From Bacillota bacterium (GTDB taxonomy: Bacteria > Bacillota > Clostridia > Peptostreptococcales > Anaerovoracaceae): a stretch of 7,953 nt of DNA. Numbering within the stretch: the stretch's first letter is position 1; each line of letters begins with the position of its first letter. The stretch lies in the NCBI GenBank assembly GCA_016286935.1, contig JAEEUO010000038.1, positions 1 through 7,953 on the forward strand, read 5' to 3'. Shown one piece after another: positions 6,701-7,953 of the stretch. The notes below the pieces were generated by a model that saw only the letters and a program-made list of their open reading frames with translations, did no database searches and was not told the DNA's origin. A program made the position numbers and the translations under genes.

Positions 6701-6731
6701 AAAACCGGCAGGCGATGGACCTGCCGGTTTT
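6701..6731 (+). terminator. Intrinsic terminator after gene E, probably bidirectional
   Basis: A perfect 12-base inverted repeat (left arm 6701-6712, right arm 6720-6731) with a seven-base loop. The stem core CCGGCAGG is flanked by A4 and T4. It lies 28 bases after the stop of gene E and 16 bases beyond the stop of the convergent minus-strand gene, so it can end both transcripts. Arm sequence and the preceding CAAACGAAAA match the terminator after gene D, suggesting common descent. Confidence 0.88.
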
Positions 6732-6747
6732 GTTATACATCTGAGTG

Positions 6748-7695
6748 TTATCTCCGCTGGGCTTCCTTCTCCTGGCGGCGCTTGTCGTTGATGATCTTGA
6801 CGTGTTCGTCGTCGATCAGCGTCACGCCGTTCTCCTTCGCCCACGCGACGCAGCCGTTGAGGACGGTCTTGAGGAACGGGCGCGGGACCTTGACGAAGTT
6901 CTGGAGCGCGGCGTCGGTGAACTTGACCGTATCGTCGACGCGGTCGGCCGCGAACCGGATCGAGGCGAGATCGACCTCCTTCGGCGCGGGGATCGGCTCG
7001 GAGATCGGCTTCGTGTTCATAAAGCCCGGGAAGCGCGTGTACCAGAAGTTCGTCGAATCGCGGTAGCCGTAGTCGACCGGCACCGGCGGGAAGTTGTCCT
7101 TCGTCACGCCGTTGACGATCGAGTTGTAGTACTGCTCCTTCATCAGGATCTTGTCGACGTAGAGGATGAAGTGGGCGCCGTACTTCGACGTCAGGCCGTT
7201 GAAGTCGTTGTAGGGGCCGGGATAGCCGTCGTCGATGTCCTCGGGCTTGAAGCGGCCTGCGTTCTCGAGGTCGCGGTTCCACGTGCATTCCATGACCTGG
7301 AACGCCTCGGCGATCACGGGCGGGCGCCCCTCTTCACCGGGACCGGCGAGGCCGGGCTCCATCGTGAACAGGTTCTGGCCCATCTTTTCGGACGAGGGAC
7401 CGGGGAAGCCGAAGCGGACGGCCTCCTTGAAATACTTGCGGTCGTCGGGGATGAAGTTGATCGCGCACTTGCCCCAGCGAAGGATGTTGTGGCAGGTGTT
7501 CGAGGTGTTGCGGCACTCGAGCAGCATCGCGTACCGTTCCTTGCCGGCGATGTAATACGGGAAGCAGAGCGAATAGGAACCGATGTTCAGGCTGCCGTCG
7601 TCGTTCAGCGTCGAGATGCAGACGGTGGGCATCGGGAAGAACGCCGACGTCTGGTAGAAGTTGTCGACGATGCGCAGATCTTTGAATGAACTCAT
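6748..7695 (-). CDS. Flavin-reductase-like (FMN-binding split barrel) protein with PCP_red-like C-terminal segment
   Basis: 315 residues on the minus strand, starting at the ATG complementary to 7693-7695, with a perfect AAGGAGGT eight bases upstream. The frame is open further upstream to 7857, but the ribosome site and promoter exclude a longer protein. Residues about 18-135 resemble the flavin reductase-like domain: FPMPTVCISTLNDDGSLNIG followed by YSLCFP, then the R-N-T-x-x-T-x-x-N-I-x-x-x-G-x-x-x-x-N pattern at 62-80 typical of the FMN-binding region. Residues about 136-240 are an extension not typical of stand-alone flavin reductases, which are usually under 200 residues. Residues about 258-302 (FTDAALQNFVKVPRPFLKTV, then AKENG and a charged KR-rich end) resemble the small helical PCP_red domain named from protochlorophyllide reductase. 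There is no signal peptide, so it is cytoplasmic. A flavin- or NAD(P)H-linked redox role is likely. The substrate is unknown, and FMN binding without catalysis is possible. Confidence 0.82.
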   Translation of the reverse strand: MSSFKDLRIVDNFYQTSAFFPMPTVCISTLNDDGSLNIGSYSLCFPYYIAGKERYAMLLECRNTSNTCHNILRWGKCAINFIPDDRKYFKEAVRFGFPGPSSEKMGQNLFTMEPGLAGPGEEGRPPVIAEAFQVMECTWNRDLENAGRFKPEDIDDGYPGPYNDFNGLTSKYGAHFILYVDKILMKEQYYNSIVNGVTKDNFPPVPVDYGYRDSTNFWYTRFPGFMNTKPISEPIPAPKEVDLASIRFAADRVDDTVKFTDAALQNFVKVPRPFLKTVLNGCVAWAKENGVTLIDDEHVKIINDKRRQEKEAQRR

Positions 7696-7703
7696 GGGAT
7701 TGG

Positions 7704-7711
7704 ACCTCCTT
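7704..7711 (-). promoter_or_regulatory. Ribosome binding site that fixes the start of the flavin-reductase-like gene
   Basis: Read on the minus strand this is AAGGAGGT, fully complementary to the 16S rRNA tail, eight bases before the ATG at 7695. It sets the start against longer in-frame alternatives. Confidence 0.85.
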
Positions 7712-7743
7712 GGGGAACGCGGGCAGATCGCCCTTTTGTCTGT

Positions 7744-7772
7744 ACTATAACACATCCGCCGAAAATAATCAA
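7744..7772 (-). promoter_or_regulatory. Sigma-70-type extended -10 promoter of the flavin-reductase-like gene
   Basis: On the minus strand, TTGATT (7767-7772) and TATAGT (7744-7749) are separated by exactly 17 bases, with TG one base before the -10 (extended -10). AT-rich sequence lies upstream of the -35 (7771-7790) and could act as an UP element. Transcription would start near 7737, giving a leader of about 40 bases that contains the ribosome site. Confidence 0.7.
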
Positions 7773-7800
7773 AAGCTTTAAAAAATAAATCCCGGCACCC

Positions 7801-7829
7801 TTGAAGCGGATCGCCCGTTCTGTTATATT
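7801..7829 (+). promoter_or_regulatory. Sigma-70-type extended -10 promoter of the rightmost gene
   Basis: TTGAAG (7801-7806) and TATATT (7824-7829) are separated by 17 bases, with TG at 7821-7822 giving an extended -10. It stands back to back with the minus-strand promoter, with 28 bases between the two -35 elements. Transcription would start near 7836, about 60 bases before ATG 7899. Confidence 0.7.
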
Positions 7830-7842
7830 GTATACAGCGATT

Positions 7843-7855
7843 GGTTTCTGAAACC
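7843..7855. promoter_or_regulatory. Short palindrome, possible operator
   Basis: GGTTTC-T-GAAACC is a perfect six-base inverted repeat around one central base. It lies just downstream of the predicted start point of the rightmost gene, a usual place for a repressor site. It is short and single, so chance is possible, and no regulator is encoded nearby in this window. Confidence 0.3.
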
Positions 7856-7898
7856 ACACTGTTGGCAAACCGTTTTATGGTCTGAAAAGGAAAACCGT

Positions 7899-7953
7899 AT
7901 GAAAGATTTGAAGCATCTGATCTTCTTCGAAGATCTCCTGCTGGAGGCGAACA
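7899..7953 (+). CDS. N-terminus of a cytoplasmic protein, possibly 2-hydroxyacyl-CoA dehydratase family (3' end cut)
   Basis: ATG 7899 is preceded by AAAAGG at 7885-7890 with eight bases spacing and by a good promoter. Eighteen codons are visible (MKDLKHLIFFEDLLLEAN) before the window ends. There is no signal peptide. From memory of the family, the start resembles 2-hydroxyacyl-CoA dehydratase (HgdB/BcrC-like) proteins of Clostridia, which often begin with a similar K-D-L-K-H-L/I-x-F/Y-E pattern. Eighteen residues are too few to be sure of the family. That this is a real gene start is much safer than its identity. Confidence 0.6.
   Translation, partial: MKDLKHLIFFEDLLLEAN

Noticed and set aside
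6745..7689. A 314-codon plus-strand frame opposite the flavin-reductase-like gene
   Set aside because: Its composition (Val, Arg, Glu, Asp and Leu repeats) is the usual shadow of strong codon bias. The minus strand has the recognisable domain, a perfect ribosome site and a promoter.

Overview
The window suggests a GC-rich, Gram-positive-type bacterium, probably in the Bacillota (Clostridia-like). The evidence is strong GGAGG-type Shine-Dalgarno sites, type II lipoprotein signal peptides with LAGC lipoboxes, and AT-rich extended -10 promoters. This placement is inference, because there is no rRNA or marker gene here.

Bases 1-4150 hold the end of a plus-strand transcription unit. It contains the 3' end of a beta-helix protein gene (A, 1-488), a small very basic membrane protein (B, 540-836), a one-module lipoprotein (C, 847-2070) and a two-module lipoprotein (D, 2106-4094). 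Gaps are 51, 10 and 35 bases with no hairpin between genes, so an operon is likely. It ends at a perfect intrinsic terminator (4119-4150). A fourth family member (E, 4231-6672) follows with its own Shine-Dalgarno site and a terminator (6701-6731) related in sequence to the one after D.

A, C, D and E are paralogues built from two parts. One is a Cys-rich right-handed parallel beta-helix beginning with a 'pGTYdL' strand. The other is a C-terminal beta-rich domain of about 115 residues with a DGTG-aromatic-W signature. C has one helix and one C-domain. D has helix 1, helix 2 and one C-domain. E has helix 1, C-domain, helix 2, C-domain. They are expected on the outer face of the membrane, tethered by lipid and Pro/Thr/Asp-rich linkers. 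Their ligand or reaction is not evident.

Bases 6748-7695 (minus strand) encode a 315-residue protein with an FMN-binding flavin-reductase-like split-barrel domain. Its C-terminal helical segment resembles the PCP_red family. It converges on gene E and shares the 6701-6731 hairpin as a likely two-way terminator. Its promoter (7744-7772) stands back to back with a second extended -10 promoter (7801-7829). That one drives a gene starting at 7899, of which only 18 codons are seen. Its N-terminus is reminiscent of 2-hydroxyacyl-CoA dehydratase family proteins.

The most notable content is the paralogous lipoprotein family with module gain or loss, and the two-domain flavoprotein. No tRNA, rRNA, CRISPR array, insertion sequence or integration site was seen, and no gap between genes exceeds about 205 bases.
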